From assembly GCA_018136815.1 (NCBI GenBank), contig CM030931.1, forward strand, positions 3,662,821 through 3,726,820: a stretch of 64,000 nt of DNA, read 5' to 3'. The stretch comes from Isochrysis galbana. Taxonomy: Eukaryota; Haptophyta; Isochrysidales; Isochrysidaceae. This document shows, one piece after another, positions 1 to 10,977 of this stretch. The notes beneath the pieces were generated by a model. It saw only the letters and a program-made list of their open reading frames with translations, ran no database searches and was not told the origin of the DNA. The translations under genes and the position numbers were made by a program. The number at the start of each line of letters is the position of its first letter. The stretch's first letter is position 1.

Positions 1-132
1 CATGCTGCAAATGGGTGCACGATAGGTATTGCTGCTGGCATAAGTTTGACGCTCCCCGTGACCAGTACGACCCACGCGCGTGCAACTAGTCGTGCGGACG
101 CGGAGCGGCCGCTTCGCTTTCGGTACCGTCGC

Positions 133-2555
133 TCATTCATGGTTGCGCGCGAGCTGCCGCTGGATGAAGTCGTGCAGCTTCCCGCCCTCGCCGGCCTCCG
201 AGGTGATGTACCACTGCATGAGTGCGTCCAGAAGATTGGCCTGGACGTTTGACATCCGGATCGGCTCCTGCAGGGTCGGAGCGACATCGAGTGAGGTTTG
301 GTTGCGCCGGCCCTCGTGGACAGAGCCTCTTGGCTCGGCACGTCGGCTGAATAGGAGAAGCTTACAGGTGGGTTCTGGAAGGTGGTGTGGAAGTATGGGA
401 AGTGCCCCAACGTGTTGTAGGGCTGAATCGACTTCGCGGCGGCAACGTCGGAGCGCAGCTGTGAGGTGAAGTTCGTGGGGGCATGCAGATAGAGCACGAC
501 AAAGTCGACGTCAAGCCCCGCGGGAATCCCATAGAAGGGATTTGCAACGGTCTTGGTGCAAAGCGTCGCGATGAGGGCGCGGCCAGAATTGTAGGCCTCG
601 AGGAATTGAGGGATGATCGACTCAGTGTAGGCCTGAGTCGGGAACACCTAGTTGGGGGTAGCAGCAGGTGGTCGGGCTGCGGAATGTCCGCGAGGTGTGC
701 TTCACCAAGCCACGCTCGTAGTGGAGGTCCGCACGGCGTCCAAACAGGTGGGCAAATAGCTGATGATGCCCGCAAGGGTAAGAACATAGGGACTGCGCCT
801 CAATGGATTGCTCGCCTGGTTTTGCCCGTAAATGTCGGTGTGTGAGCCCGAGCCAAGGTCAACTCCAAAGAGCGTTGGCAGATCGTCGGCGACGCACTTG
901 GCTGGGTCCGTGACGGCAAGAGACGCGTCAAAGGGGGTGGGCGTGTTGAGCGTCATGATTATGTCAGTGACTCCCTGCATGAGGCGAGGGCATGAGGCAA
1001 CCGTATCAGATGTGGTCCCAAGTGCGTCGTCGCAGGCTCCACGTCAAGTGCACCCTAGAAGCGCCGCCATCGAGTACTGGCATCCCAGGCCACTCGGGTC
1101 GAGCTCAGATGACGGACCATCGCGAACAATCTATTGCTGCGTGTCAGATCCGGCAATCCACAGCACGGGCCCCCGCGCCGATCCATCGGGAGCGCCGCGC
1201 CTCGAAGGAGATGGCGAGCGTCGCGACTCACCTGCTGCAGAAGGGCGATTGTGCCGGTGTTCTCGTGAAGGCCACCGTCGCCCATGAGTAGCCGGCGAGG
1301 CTCACCATTGGGGGTGGTGCGGAAGGAGAGCGATCCAGTTGCCTTGGACGCGACTAGGTTGACGCAGCTCCCCCTGTTGGTCGCTGCGCAGGAGGCACGA
1401 GTGGGGGCATAGGGGGATGGGGAAGGTGCGCGGCGCTGCGGCGCGCACGGATTTCTGCGTGTGGCTAGTATGCCACTCCTCAGCCCACTCACCGGAGGCC
1501 AAAGCTGGGTCGCCGCCGTAGGCGGCTGCCACCTCGAGTGGAAAGTTGATGCGCCTCTTGCCGCACCAGGTTTGCTTGGTGCGCGAGACGGCGAAGTCGT
1601 ACGGCGGGACGGCCGTCTGCTGCACATCTAAGTTGTGCACTGCCTCACAGCAGCCGCCGCCATGCGATACAGCCTTGATGTCCATCTCGGGACCCTGGTA
1701 CTTGCTGAAGATGGTGGAAGGCGTGACTGTGTATGAGACGAGCGAGATGCCATTGAACTGCTCGCGCGCCGCCACGGGCGTGAGGTGCGAGTTGTAGATA
1801 GCGTCGTTTGCGGCGCGCGCGGTCGTATAGAAGTCCGACCGGAGCGTGCATGGGTGACGCTGTGTGCCAAGGTGGCCATCCTCCGGCGGACCGACCATGG
1901 TAATGCCGATGCAGGGAGTATAGTTGACGTAGGCCGCCGGGAGCACGAATTCTTCCTTGCGCAGGTGCGGCTCGTTGGCCACGTACCTCTCCACCTGCTG
2001 CTCCGACTGGGCAAACTCTTTGCCGCTTGGTATGCCCATTGGCCCCAGCACGCTCTCATAGACGGTGGTAATCCAATCCATCGAGATGAGGGTGGTGGGC
2101 CCCGCACGGAGCAAGAAGATATCAAGGAGATTGCGCATTGTCGAGCAGGGCAGCGTGAGTAGAAAGCGAGGCCATGCATAGTTGGTCGACGACTGCAGCA
2201 ACGAAGTCTTTGGCGGCTTGCTCTTCATCAGGCTGAGCGTGAGGTCTGCGGGCGAGAGGCCCGACCTCTCCATGATGAGAACCTCCTGCTGCGACCTACC
2301 CTGAGCGTAGGTGTACGCCATCGTGGCCCAGCCTCCTCCGCTCACCCCTGAGATGTGGGAGGCCTTGTTGAGAACTGCACACGAGTGGAGGCCTCGGAGG
2401 AGGCCAGAGGAGGCGGCCAAGGAGCGGCAGCCGCCGCCCGAGAGAGCAATACCAAAGGTGGGCAAGATCGTCTCTTCGATGGGCGCGTGGGAACGCTCCT
2501 GGCGCCGGCGCTCCGAGAGGAAGAGGGGAGAGGGGCGGGGAACCGTAGGCATCAT
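133..2555 (-). CDS. Patatin/cPLA2-like phospholipase, five exons
   Basis: Probable acyl hydrolase acting on membrane lipids. Exons read on the minus strand: 2555-1493, 1383-1232, 974-816, 647-366, 267-133, giving about 596 residues. An oxyanion-type motif SGGGCR lies at residues 39-44, the nucleophile elbow GVSGG at 70-74 (Ser72), and the partner aspartate in GDGG near 390, so the Ser-Asp dyad typical of patatin and cPLA2 is complete only after splicing. Junctions keep frame: TCC-G/CG, CAG/GGA, CAG/GTG, CCT/GAG. Three introns are GT-AG; the one at 648-815 needs a GC donor (CAG/GCGAGC). The first Met at 2555 is the only in-frame ATG before the purine-rich tract, so an upstream exon cannot be excluded. 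The exact subfamily (patatin or group IV PLA2) is not settled. The family assignment is strong, the exon model inferred. Confidence 0.78.
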
Positions 2556-3545
2556 GAGAAGGGGGGGGGGGAGGGGGGGGGAAGAAGCAGCGTGCGATGA
2601 CGAGGGAGAGGAGAAAGAAGAGAGAGAGAGGGGGGGGGCGGGGAGGGGGAGACGCGGAGAGAAAGAAAGACGACCGAGAATAGAGGGGAGGGGGAGGGGG
2701 GGAGGGGAAGAGGATATAGAGAAGGAAGAGAGCGAGGAGAGAGAGGAAACCCAAGAGAGGAAGAGAAGGTCGGCGAGAGAGGGGCGGTTGGGAGAAAAAG
2801 CAAGTAATCAAGGGAGATATAGAGTGAGAGGGCGAGAAATCTTCACGAAAGAAGCGACGGGGCGAGGAGAGAGGAGAGAGAAGAAGGATGAAAGACGGAG
2901 GAGGGATTAGAGAAGAAGGCGGGTGTTGTTGTGGCGGAGCGCCGACCCTCTCTCTCACCGACCTTCTTTTTTGTCTCTTCCTCTCTCCGGTTTCCTCTAT
3001 CTCCCCTAGCTCTCTTCCTTCTCTACATCCTCCCCCCTCCCCCCCCCCCCCCCGCAGTGGGGGAAAGTAGTTATTACTGTATCCCGCGATCCCTCTTTCT
3101 CTCACCAACACCCGCTTTCTTCTTTAATCTCTCCTCCGTCTTTCATCGTTGTCTTCTCTCTCCACTCTCTTCGCCCCGTCGCTTCTTCCGTGAAGATTCT
3201 CTCCCTAGTACTGTAAATCTCCCTCGATGGATTGTTCTCCCAACCGCCCCCCTCTCACCGACCCTCGCTGTGTGTGTGTTGCTGGTGGTCCAGCTGCGAC
3301 CCGTTCCATTCAAGAACTATGTACTCTTAGGAGTACGAGGCCGTGGGGGGGGGGGGGGGGGGGGGGGGGTTCAGCTTCAAAAAGAGGCGAACGTCACGGG
3401 AGGAACGACCATGTACAGGCCCTTTCTCTCTTTTATCCTCTCTCTTGGAGGTTCTTCTGCCTTTGTTCCGTCCTCTCCTCTCTCCTCTCTCTCTCTCCCC
3501 CTCCATGATCCGCCTAATTTTGCCGCCGCCTTTCCCCCTCCTCCT
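2556..3545. repeat. Purine/pyrimidine tracts forming large imperfect inverted repeats
   Basis: Minus-strand upstream region of the phospholipase gene. From 2556 to about 2910 the plus strand is almost all G and A; from 2940 to 3545 it is almost all C and T. The blocks are related: the reverse complement of about 2690-2770 matches 2942-3040, and that of about 2770-2930 matches 3100-3260, with point differences. A run of about 25 G lies at 3345-3369. ORFs through this region are low-complexity artefacts. It could extrude as a long hairpin or form triplex DNA; function unknown. Confidence 0.7.
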
Positions 3546-3622
3546 TTATGCTTGAGGCAACAGTCCCTTCCTCACAGAACAGAGGGGGCGAGGGAACAAC
3601 CAAAGTGCGTAATCAAAATACG

Positions 3623-4020
3623 GCGAACAAGTTGACTCCAGGCTGAACAAGTTGACTTCACCCACTGAACAAGTTGATTCCAACCTGAACAAGTTGACTC
3701 CACCCACTGAACAAGTTGGCTCCACCCTGAACAAGTTGGCTCCAGCCATTGAACAAGTTGGCTCCACCCTGAACTGGTTTGCTCCACCCACGGAACAAGT
3801 TGATTCCAACCTGAACAAGTTGACTCCACCCACCGAACAAGTTGGCTCCACCCTGAACAGGTTGGCACCAGCCACTGAACAAGTTGGCTCCACCCTGAAC
3901 CAGTTGGCTTCAGCCGCTGAACAAGTTGGCTCCACCTTGAACAGGTTGGCTCCACCCACTGAACAAGTTGGCTCCAACCTGAACAGGTTGGCTCCACCCA
4001 CTGAACGAGTTGCAAGTTGC
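3623..4020. repeat. Minisatellite of ~21-bp unit, about 18 copies
   Basis: Diverged tandem copies of a unit like TGAACAAGTTGGCTCCACCC alternate in pairs to give a 42-bp higher-order period. All three-fold frames are open on both strands (plus: TEQVGSTLNKLAPP; minus: NLFRVEPTCSVGGA). That openness follows from a unit length divisible by three and is not evidence of a gene. The sequences before it and up to 4310 show no gene; 4171-4192 has a few CCCATG hexamers. Confidence 0.85.
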
Positions 4021-4312
4021 GTGACGGTAGAAACAAACTCAAATCCTCGATTTTCGAGACGAAGCAATCGGTGGACCCGAACTTGAGTCCGGGGAGAATC
4101 CGAATCAGCACGCCTGGCGCCTGGCGCGACCACGACGGACATAGGAGACGGTACGTAACGAAGAATGCTCGTGCCCATGCCCATGCCCAATAAGTATCCA
4201 TGCCCGAAGGTCTGAATACAACAACTTTCTACACCCCCACTCCCACTCCCGCGGCCCTTCGCCCCCCGCCATCAGGCGATTCCTAGGGGGATAGGGGTGA
4301 AGGGCTTAGATA

Positions 4313-4668
4313 TGGTTCGGTGGACCTGTCGCGAGTGGACCACATCACTAAAGCACTGCAAAAAACCCGAAACAAACGCCGACGTCTCACGGGCCCTGAC
4401 AACTGGGGGAAAAGACTACCACTGCTAGACAATGTATGGGCACACTTGGCCGAGATATACGCCTCCCCCATGCTGACAGCAAGAGACACACACCTTCACT
4501 TCAAACATATCGCGCATAGGCGCATAGCCACAGCCACAGCCAACAGCCAACAGATTCGCAGATCGAGACAGAGTGTGCAGATTCTCAGATTCTACAATAC
4601 GGAAGACGAATCCTCCACACACTTGGGTGATTGCTCGATTGCTCGCGGCTGACAAACATTTTCGACGG
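4313..4668 (+). mobile_element. LINE-2 family ORF2 fragment
   Basis: Translating near 4320 gives DHITKALQK, LTGPDNWGKRLPLLDNV and LTARDTHLHFKHIAHRRIAT, matching the C-terminal part of the LINE ORF at 19978-21753 (SHLTKALQK, MTARDTYLHFQHITHRRIGT). A duplicated run of ACAGCCA/ACAGCCAAC lies where the zinc-knuckle region should begin, and the frame is broken there. Both ends are truncated; the right end abuts the minus-strand LTR copy. A dead copy. Confidence 0.8.
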
Positions 4669-5778
4669 CCTGATGGCCCGACGAGATGAACGAGATTTTC
4701 GCGTAACGGAACTGCATGAGCAGTTTCCCCACTAAGCTTAGCGCTCGCCAGCGTCCCAGGGGCCGGCCTCATGGAGGTCGGGCCGTGTCGAATTATCGTA
4801 TGCCTGCGGGGCGACGGGCGGGGATATGTCACTACTAGACTGTGCGACCCTCGAGATCGAGCGTGCGACCCACCAGGGCCCTCCCATGTCCCTCGCCAGA
4901 CGCCTGAGCTTGGGCTCCTCACCAGCTGGCAGCCATTGCGACGCCGACAGCCGGCGATCGGCCGACGCGGAACCTCCGCGTTTGTTATGGGGATTCGCCC
5001 GACATTCATTGCTTTGATTCTCCCACGCGCGCGACCCTCCCATTCTCCCAAAATAGACTTCCATGGGCCGGACAAGGCGGGGGAGTCACTCACCGACGCC
5101 ATGGATTTTCGTGGGGTAGAGGTAGAGGGGGTTCGCGGGGGGGGGGAGGGGGTATGGGGGGGCAGGTAAGGGGGGTCCCTGGGGAATCCTTGGACACCCA
5201 GGAGGGGTGGAAAATAGTGGTTAAAAAGCGTGAGTGACCGGGCTAAAACTAAGCTTGGTCTTAATGCGGTGAAACCGATTTCGAGACAAGCGGGAAACCG
5301 GGGCGGAAGGAACTGGCAAGGAAGCCGGCAGGAAGGCAGAGGAAATGTCTTGGCAAGGCGACGGAGGCAGGATTTTTAACAGTAGGCGGAGGCAGGATTT
5401 TTTAATAGTAGGGTGGCAGGATTTTAATAGTAGGAAGGCAGATTTTTAACGGTAGACGGAGTGCGGAATTTTAACGGTAGAAGAAGAGCTTGGAATTTAA
5501 CTGTAGAAGAAGAGCGGAGAGAAGGAGCTGGGCTCGAATTGCAGAGCGCTCCGTCCGGACTCGAACTAAAAGGTTGGTGGAGGCGGTGGGTTGAACGTTG
5601 AGCCACTATGCCACGCGAGAGTTTACGTAGCCATAGGGCCGATGGGAAGGGCTGAGAACCACCCTATATACTCTGGGTTTTTTTCTCTTCTTTTTCACTC
5701 TTCTTCTTCTTTCTTTTACTGTTTATGTTTTTCTTTACTGTTATTTCTTTTTGCCTGTGAGACATCGCGAATGCGACA
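4660..5778 (-). mobile_element. Lone LTR copy (same family as 26919-28487), split by an insertion
   Basis: The reverse complement of 5248-5778 and of about 4660-4739 matches the 752-bp LTR found twice at 26919-28487. It starts with the same TGTCGCATTCGCG terminus at 5778 and carries the same tRNA-like block near 5550-5625. The far LTR terminus is missing where it meets the LINE-2 fragment. No partner LTR or internal region is next to it, so it looks like a solo LTR or remnant. More diverged than the pair at 26919-28487, hence an older copy. Confidence 0.75.
4740..5247. mobile_element. 508-bp insertion in the LTR copy with 9-bp target duplication
   Basis: ACTAAGCTT occurs at 4731-4739 and again at 5248-5256, and LTR homology stops at the first and resumes at the second. 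The insert has no recognisable gene and no obvious terminal inverted repeats. Its right end carries GTGAGTGACCGGGC, a motif also present near 12893 and 29658. A G-rich block lies at 5135-5170. A 9-bp duplication would suit a Mutator-like element, but a retroposed sequence is also possible. Confidence 0.65.
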
Positions 5779-6167
5779 GTCGGTTTCTTGTGTAAAGAGT
5801 AGCGCTTTGCTCAGCGTGGTGTATCTCTCTATTATTCTTATCAGTATTGATTCTTCCGAGAAGTTTATACCGTCGTAGTGAATCCTATAGAATATAGAAG
5901 TCTGTGATTAGGTATCTCCACGTGGACAAAAGAAAGAAAGAAAGTGTGGATGAAGCTCCAATTTTGGCGCATCGGCAGCAAGGAGTTAAAAATAAAATAT
6001 TTGCTCTCTCTCTCTCTCTCGCCCTCTCTTTCTCGTACTTTTCTCCCTTTCCCCCCCGCTCCCCCCCCCCCCCCCCCCTCTCTCTTCCACTTTCTCTCAC
6101 TCTCTCTCTCTCGTTCTCTCCGCGCCGCATGGGGTCGCGCCGATAGGCACCGCGCCGCCTCTCCCCT

Positions 6168-6207
<40 letters not shown>

Positions 6208-6319
6208 CCCCCCCCTCCCCCCTCCCCCTCCTCTTTCCCTCCCTCCGTTCACCCCCCCACCCCCCACCTCTCCCTCTTCCTCTCCCTCCCTCTCCTTCTC
6301 TGCGGTGGGGAGAAGAGCG
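5779..6319. other. Upstream region of the NYN gene: LINE scrap and CT/C-rich tracts
   Basis: Minus-strand translation of about 5884-5930 gives TWRYLITDFYIL, matching the LINE ORF2 C-terminal motif AWRYILTDFY, so a tiny LINE relic is present. From 6000 to 6300 the plus strand is CT- and C-rich, including a (CT)n run at about 6172-6205. No gene is seen. The tract lies just upstream of the start codon at 6320 and could be promoter or 5' UTR. Confidence 0.5.
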
Positions 6320-7906
6320 ATGGCTGCCGTCCTCTTTCCCCTGCTCCTGCTGCTCTCTCTCGTGCCTTCTCTCTCCAAGCCGTCCTCATCCCTGCCTGCT
6401 TCAACTGCGCTCGACACACTGCGCCTGGCTGGACGGCGAGAAGTCCCGGCTCTCTCGTTGGACAGCGAAGTGACGGATGGAGGGGCAGATGCGGTTTGGG
6501 GCCAGCTTCCCCGTGTCAGAGAGGCTTTCGGGCCACGTGCTGTGGGTGCGCCACTCCAGCAGGTGGCGCTTGGAGAAATTAGCCCACTTACTGCAAGGCC
6601 AGTTGCTGCCAGCGCGGGGCGGTATCGGCTGGCCCTTCTTGCGAGCAGCAATAGTCGATGGGTGGAGGGGAACGGGACCGTTGACGAGCTCAGGCAGTAC
6701 AAATCGGAGGTCTGCCACGTGCTCGGGAGAGGGTGTGGGGAAGCAGAGAGCGGGCAGCTTAGTGGCTCACTCATTCACGTTAGTCGCCGAAAGCAGCTTC
6801 GAACCGGGCAGGGGAATGCGGCGCTGCGCAGATCGAGAGCCGGTGGTGAGTCGGCAGGGCTATCAGTTGCCTTTAGACCATTTAGCTGCACAGTTGACCC
6901 GCCTTTGGGTGCTCTCATGCCACAGTCCTCAACGGGAGCTCAGGGCGCAACGCAGTCGCCAAGGGTTGACCGCACTCCATTCTTGCAGTTGCGTCGGGCC
7001 TCTAGCATCGGTGTTGGCCGGCTCGGCTCGGGGGGGCCACAGCTGATGGCCAAAGGGGATGGGAAACAACGCCGGCCAAAGGCATCAAATAGCGCGGAGG
7101 CGTCGCCACAACAGATGTCCGAATCCACGTCGCAGCCGGGGCGTGTCACCTCCGATAGCTTACTCTCAGCACGCAAGCAGATCGCGCTCGTCCGCGCGTA
7201 CCGCGCGCGCCAGAACAAGGGGGCACCCAAGCCAAAGCAGCGCACATCGTTTCGCAAGAAGACAGGTGCAGATTCCGCTGCTGCAGAGGCTGCCGCCGAC
7301 TTGGGCGAGTTGCCTGAGGGCAAGTACAACGTGAGCGCCGTCCCTCTGCTGCTGGTCGACGGGTACAATGTAATAGGGCACTGGCCACGCCTCAAGAAGC
7401 GGCGAGATAACGACGACATGAACGGCGCGCGGCAGATGCTGCTTGACGACCTCGTCTCCTACAACTCGCCGAAACGGTACGACATTGTAGTAGTTTTCGA
7501 TGCAGTCCCCTCCCCAGGCGATCGGCTCGACTCTTATTTGGGGCTAGGTATTGTGTGGACACCGTCTGCCGATCTGTATATTGAGACGGAACTGAAGCGT
7601 ATCGCTGCAGAGGGGGAGCGGCCGGTGTGGGCAGCAACGGGCGACGGGCAAATTCAGGTGGCAGCGCGCACATATGGTGCGAACCTCATGTCCACAAAGC
7701 GACTGGTGAGCGAGATTAAGGGTAGCCGCGCGGCCACCCCTGCACTCGTGAACGAATGGAACCGGCACGAGGCACAGCGGAGGCCCGTCTTCCTCTTCGA
7801 CCAGCTCGGCGGCGTCGAGAGAGACGTCCTAGCCGGCAAAGCTCCTAATCGTAAGCTATCCCAAAGAGAGCGCAAGCTGTTGGAAGAGCAGAGAAGAGGG
7901 CGGTGA
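6320..7906 (+). CDS. NYN domain (YacP-like) putative ribonuclease, organelle-targeted
   Basis: A PIN-like NYN domain occupies the C-terminal half: VDGYNVIG near residue 346, an AR-x-LLDDL helix, VVVFDAVPS near 390, a TPSADLYIETEL segment near 416 and ATGDG near 439, which together supply the acidic metal-binding residues of YacP/NYN nucleases. The C-terminus is basic (LSQRERKLLEEQRRGR). The start is the ATG at 6320; it yields MAAVLFPLLLLLSLVPSLS, a signal-peptide-like leader, followed by a long Ser/Arg-rich stretch. That is the layout of bipartite plastid targeting in algae with secondary plastids, and related plant NYN proteins are plastid-linked (family knowledge). The ORF is 528 codons with no break; an unrecognised in-frame intron in the non-conserved residues 60-330 is possible. 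Confidence 0.8.
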   Translation: MAAVLFPLLLLLSLVPSLSKPSSSLPASTALDTLRLAGRREVPALSLDSEVTDGGADAVWGQLPRVREAFGPRAVGAPLQQVALGEISPLTARPVAASAGRYRLALLASSNSRWVEGNGTVDELRQYKSEVCHVLGRGCGEAESGQLSGSLIHVSRRKQLRTGQGNAALRRSRAGGESAGLSVAFRPFSCTVDPPLGALMPQSSTGAQGATQSPRVDRTPFLQLRRASSIGVGRLGSGGPQLMAKGDGKQRRPKASNSAEASPQQMSESTSQPGRVTSDSLLSARKQIALVRAYRARQNKGAPKPKQRTSFRKKTGADSAAAEAAADLGELPEGKYNVSAVPLLLVDGYNVIGHWPRLKKRRDNDDMNGARQMLLDDLVSYNSPKRYDIVVVFDAVPSPGDRLDSYLGLGIVWTPSADLYIETELKRIAAEGERPVWAATGDGQIQVAARTYGANLMSTKRLVSEIKGSRAATPALVNEWNRHEAQRRPVFLFDQLGGVERDVLAGKAPNRKLSQRERKLLEEQRRGR

Positions 7907-8802
7907 GAAGGCGGTCCGGCCTCCTCCGCTCAGCCAGTGGCTCTCTTCCTCAACATGCGTACGCCTTAGAGGCCGCCTTGTTTTCCTGTATTGACAAGGG
8001 TTGGTCCATGCTTCTGGGTGTCATCATGGAAAACTGCAGCACAAGGTGTAGTCATCGGGCCTATCTATGGGCACACTCATGCGCTCTTGGGCACTACTGT
8101 ACCACCACTGCTGCGCAACAACACCGCTGCGACCTAGCACCTTTATTGTGGCGTAGCACTTGACTCGTACACTTGGTCCAGCAGCCGTGCTCACGCGTCC
8201 ACACAGTAGTATTTTGGAGGAGGCCACAGCGCAATTGCGCGAAATATTAAGGTACTCTGCTTTTCGGTCGGGGGGGCCAGCATATTCCTCATTTCGGGCC
8301 CCAGTCCTAGATCTAGATTTTAAAACTTCTTGAAGAGACTAATCTTATGATTGGTCGCCATGGAGGGAGGCCTCGCAACCCCCCCACCCCACTCTCTCAA
8401 CTCCCCTCATGGGGGGGGTGAGAACAGTTTACCCTCCTGGCCGCTGCCTCTTGGCATGCGAAGAGGGGACTCACGGACTCACCCAGACTCTCCCAGAGAG
8501 TAGGGCGGTCACACAGGGGCTTTTTAACTATAAGCAAGGGTTGGGCTGCATGTTTTGACCGTGGCGCGATTTCCAATATTGAATCTCGGGGGGGGGGGCA
8601 TCTGCCGCAACGAAAATCTTCGCCAAGAAATTGTGCGATTCTCCCCCCCCCCCCCTTCTCCCCTCGCTCCCCCCTCCGTCACGCGCTCTCACTCACGCTC
8701 TACCCGTAAAGAATTTGCGGTCGCGCCCGCGGGGGGATCGGTTCCTTTATATCTAAGCTACATTTGGCATTTGATTCCCGCCCGATGCAGCGCCGTGTCG
8801 GG
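7907..8802. other. Intergenic, no gene seen
   Basis: Contains G runs at 8590-8600 and C runs at 8642-8655, and short AT-richer stretches around 8230-8350. I recognise no gene, repeat family or RNA here. It separates the NYN gene from a hAT element. Confidence 0.5.
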
Positions 8803-9395
8803 CTGCCGACTAGGCCCAGGTCAATACTTGTACAAATTGTTTTGCAACGTTTGGGGGGCTGCTGGACAGCGCCACAAGTTTGGGCCCTCCCTGCAAGTGA
8901 GCGCAAGTTTGGGGGCGTGGTGCCCGCTCTCTACGAGTATAACCCCCATCTATGAGTATAATCGCCCTACCTAACACAGTAGAAAGGCACGTTCCACCTT
9001 CCCCGCCGACTTTGTTTCCCAACAAAAAAATTCGACCCACATTTGATACATATACAGGATGTTTATTCACGTTAAAAGCGGGTCCTTAAGACCCGCGAGA
9101 AAAAAGCCGGAAAAACTCGACTGACACGGGCGCATGTCGGGTTGAGGTGAGCCATCACCGCCCGCCCCACCCGCGGGCGGTGCCCGACGAACGCGAGTCG
9201 TGCGAGTTTTTTTTTGCACGCCGCGAGTTTTTTTTTTGCGTTCCTTATGGAAATGTGTTGCGGATACACCTGCACCACGACAAATTGCGACAAGTTTGAC
9301 CGCAAGTTTGGGTGGTCCGACACAAGATCCCCGCAAGAATGGCCGACAAGTGTGGGGAAGTCGGGCTGCAAGTATTGACCTGGCCTACTGCCGAC
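8803..9395. mobile_element. Short non-autonomous hAT element (8811-9387) with 8-bp target duplication
   Basis: CTGCCGAC at 8803-8810 is repeated at 9388-9395. The element starts TAGGCCCAGGTCAATACTTG and ends CAAGTATTGACCTGGCCTA, an inverted repeat with one indel. Length is 577 bp. Subterminal copies of CAAGTTTG occur at both ends (near 8874, 8905, 9290 and 9304), as binding-site-like arrays do in hAT elements. No transposase coding is seen. An 8-bp duplication and TAGG termini fit the hAT superfamily. Confidence 0.85.
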
Positions 9396-9564
9396 AGTCC
9401 GACCCCGCCCCTGCCCCTTTGGCGTCGTTGCCCGCGCAGCCCATCAGGCGGCTTGCCTTCATTTGGTCTCCTTTCCCTCCGGTTTCTTCCCCTCCCGCGG
9501 GGAGTCTCACCCTACCATGAGCCCCCCCCGCGAGCACTCCGAAGGAGAGGCCCAACAGCATCAC

Positions 9565-10252
9565 TTACGCGGGCTCTGAGATATAGCCCAACGTCTCTTT
9601 TGCTACCAGGTAGACAGGCCGCATCCCTCCTCGGGATACCTAGGTATCCTGGCGTGGAGATACATCCTCACGGACTTTTACAATATTCAGTACGGCAACG
9701 CGGACGGTAGGTCCGTTAGGTCAATCTTAAAAGCGATCCTTACGAGATACCACCTATTAGTAACGGCGAAGGTCGGGTTCTTTCAAGGCTAAAAAAACAA
9801 CGCGAGAACATGGGGCTACACGCCCCGAGCAACAAACATATTCGGAAAATGATAAGCCCTCTGTACACTATAGACAAGGATTTCAACCTAGGAACATCAC
9901 AAGACCTCTTGCAGGCGGCGAGAGGCCTTGACATACGGAACATCACCTAGGGTAGCTAAATCTCTTAATAGAAACCACAGCGGAAATCAATGAAGATCGT
10001 ACGTTATATAAATGAGGGAAACCCAAGTCGAAACTAGATGAAGGGATGAGCCACAGTCTCCCACCCCCTTCTCTCCAACTCCCGGCCGAAGCAGCGCGCG
10101 CGGCCTCCCTGGAACCAGCTTCTCCGCTAAAGAGGGAACTAGGGAAGGGGGAGGGGGTTGTTAGGGGTAAAGGTTGGGTAGTAGGGAGGTACATAAGCAC
10201 GCTGCTGCAAGCCGCACGTGTAGCGGGGATTTTTAAGAAGATTTTTTTTCTT
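9565..10252 (+). mobile_element. 5'-truncated LINE-1 copy (ORF2 C-terminus plus 3' UTR)
   Basis: Plus-strand translation gives PHPSSGYLGILAWRYILTDF and following residues, the C-terminus of the LINE at 51450-57756, with frame breaks. The stop region is near 9946. The 3' UTR 9950-10250 is the reverse complement of 51450-51750 with minor differences and ends with the same TTTAAGAAG plus T-run. 5' truncation and an identical 3' end are the signature of target-primed retrotransposition. No convincing target duplication was found. Confidence 0.85.
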
Positions 10253-10977
10253 GTTACTTCGTTCCCCGTCGTTCGGTCTCGTTCGCTCGTGCTCGCTTTC
10301 GCTTCCCGTCCTCGCTCTCGCTCCTCGTTCATAACACTCACTTTACACCCCAAAGTCTCCTAGCCCTCGCTCGCGTGCACTCGCTCTCACTCTCGCCCTT
10401 CCTATGTCCGCTCCGTCGCCTCGCTCTGCCTCTCCCAAGCCCGTCTCCCCGCCTCCTCTAGAGGCGGGTGAGCCCGTCATTGGCTTGTCCCCTACTCCAG
10501 CCGCCAGCCGCGCCTCTCGCCGCTTTCCATCCATCCCCTCCGTTCCCATCCGAGATAGTGGTAACCTCGAATCCGTCAGCACTGCGCGAGGCGGTGGGGG
10601 TGCCCACCCGTGCCGCCTTATTTATGGCGCGCGCTGGAGCTCGCGCGTTTCGCGCGGCGCCGATGGCGTGCTTGCCCGCGCCGGTCTGGCGCCGCGCAGC
10701 TGGCAAACTCTGAATGCAGGACGAGAAGGCGGTCCTCTCACGCATCACGGACCTCGTCACCCAGGATGAGGCAAGGGACCTGGTCGCCTGCCAGCAGAAC
10801 GACATTGACACCATCCACAGGATCGAGGACGCGGAGAAGGAAAAGAGCAGACGAAGAAGATTGCTTAAGGCTGCTTAGCTGCATGTGTTCCGTGACGGCC
10901 TGAAAGGCGCGGCGCGCGGCGCGATGTCTCCCATGATTAAGGTGTGTTAATATTGTTGTATAAATGACTATGGACAT
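10253..10977 (+). repeat. Family X repeat, body with ORF remnant
   Basis: An ORF from the ATG at 10404 starts MSAPSPRSASPKPV. The phrases EPVIGLSPTPAAS and IRDSGNLESV recur at 45580-45740 (minus), and the MPAPSSRSPSPKPV start recurs at 29679 (plus). Around 10714 an open frame reads MQDEKAVLSRITDLVTQDEA followed by a basic stretch. No known domain is recognised. The family ends in the tail described at 12722-12772, and an insertion splits this copy at 10994. Probably an unclassified non-LTR element; coding capacity decayed. Confidence 0.6.

Noticed and set aside
3623-4020. CRISPR-like regular repeats or a coiled-coil repeat protein
   Set aside because: Units are contiguous with no unique spacers, and all frames are open because the unit is a multiple of three; it is a minisatellite in a eukaryotic genome.
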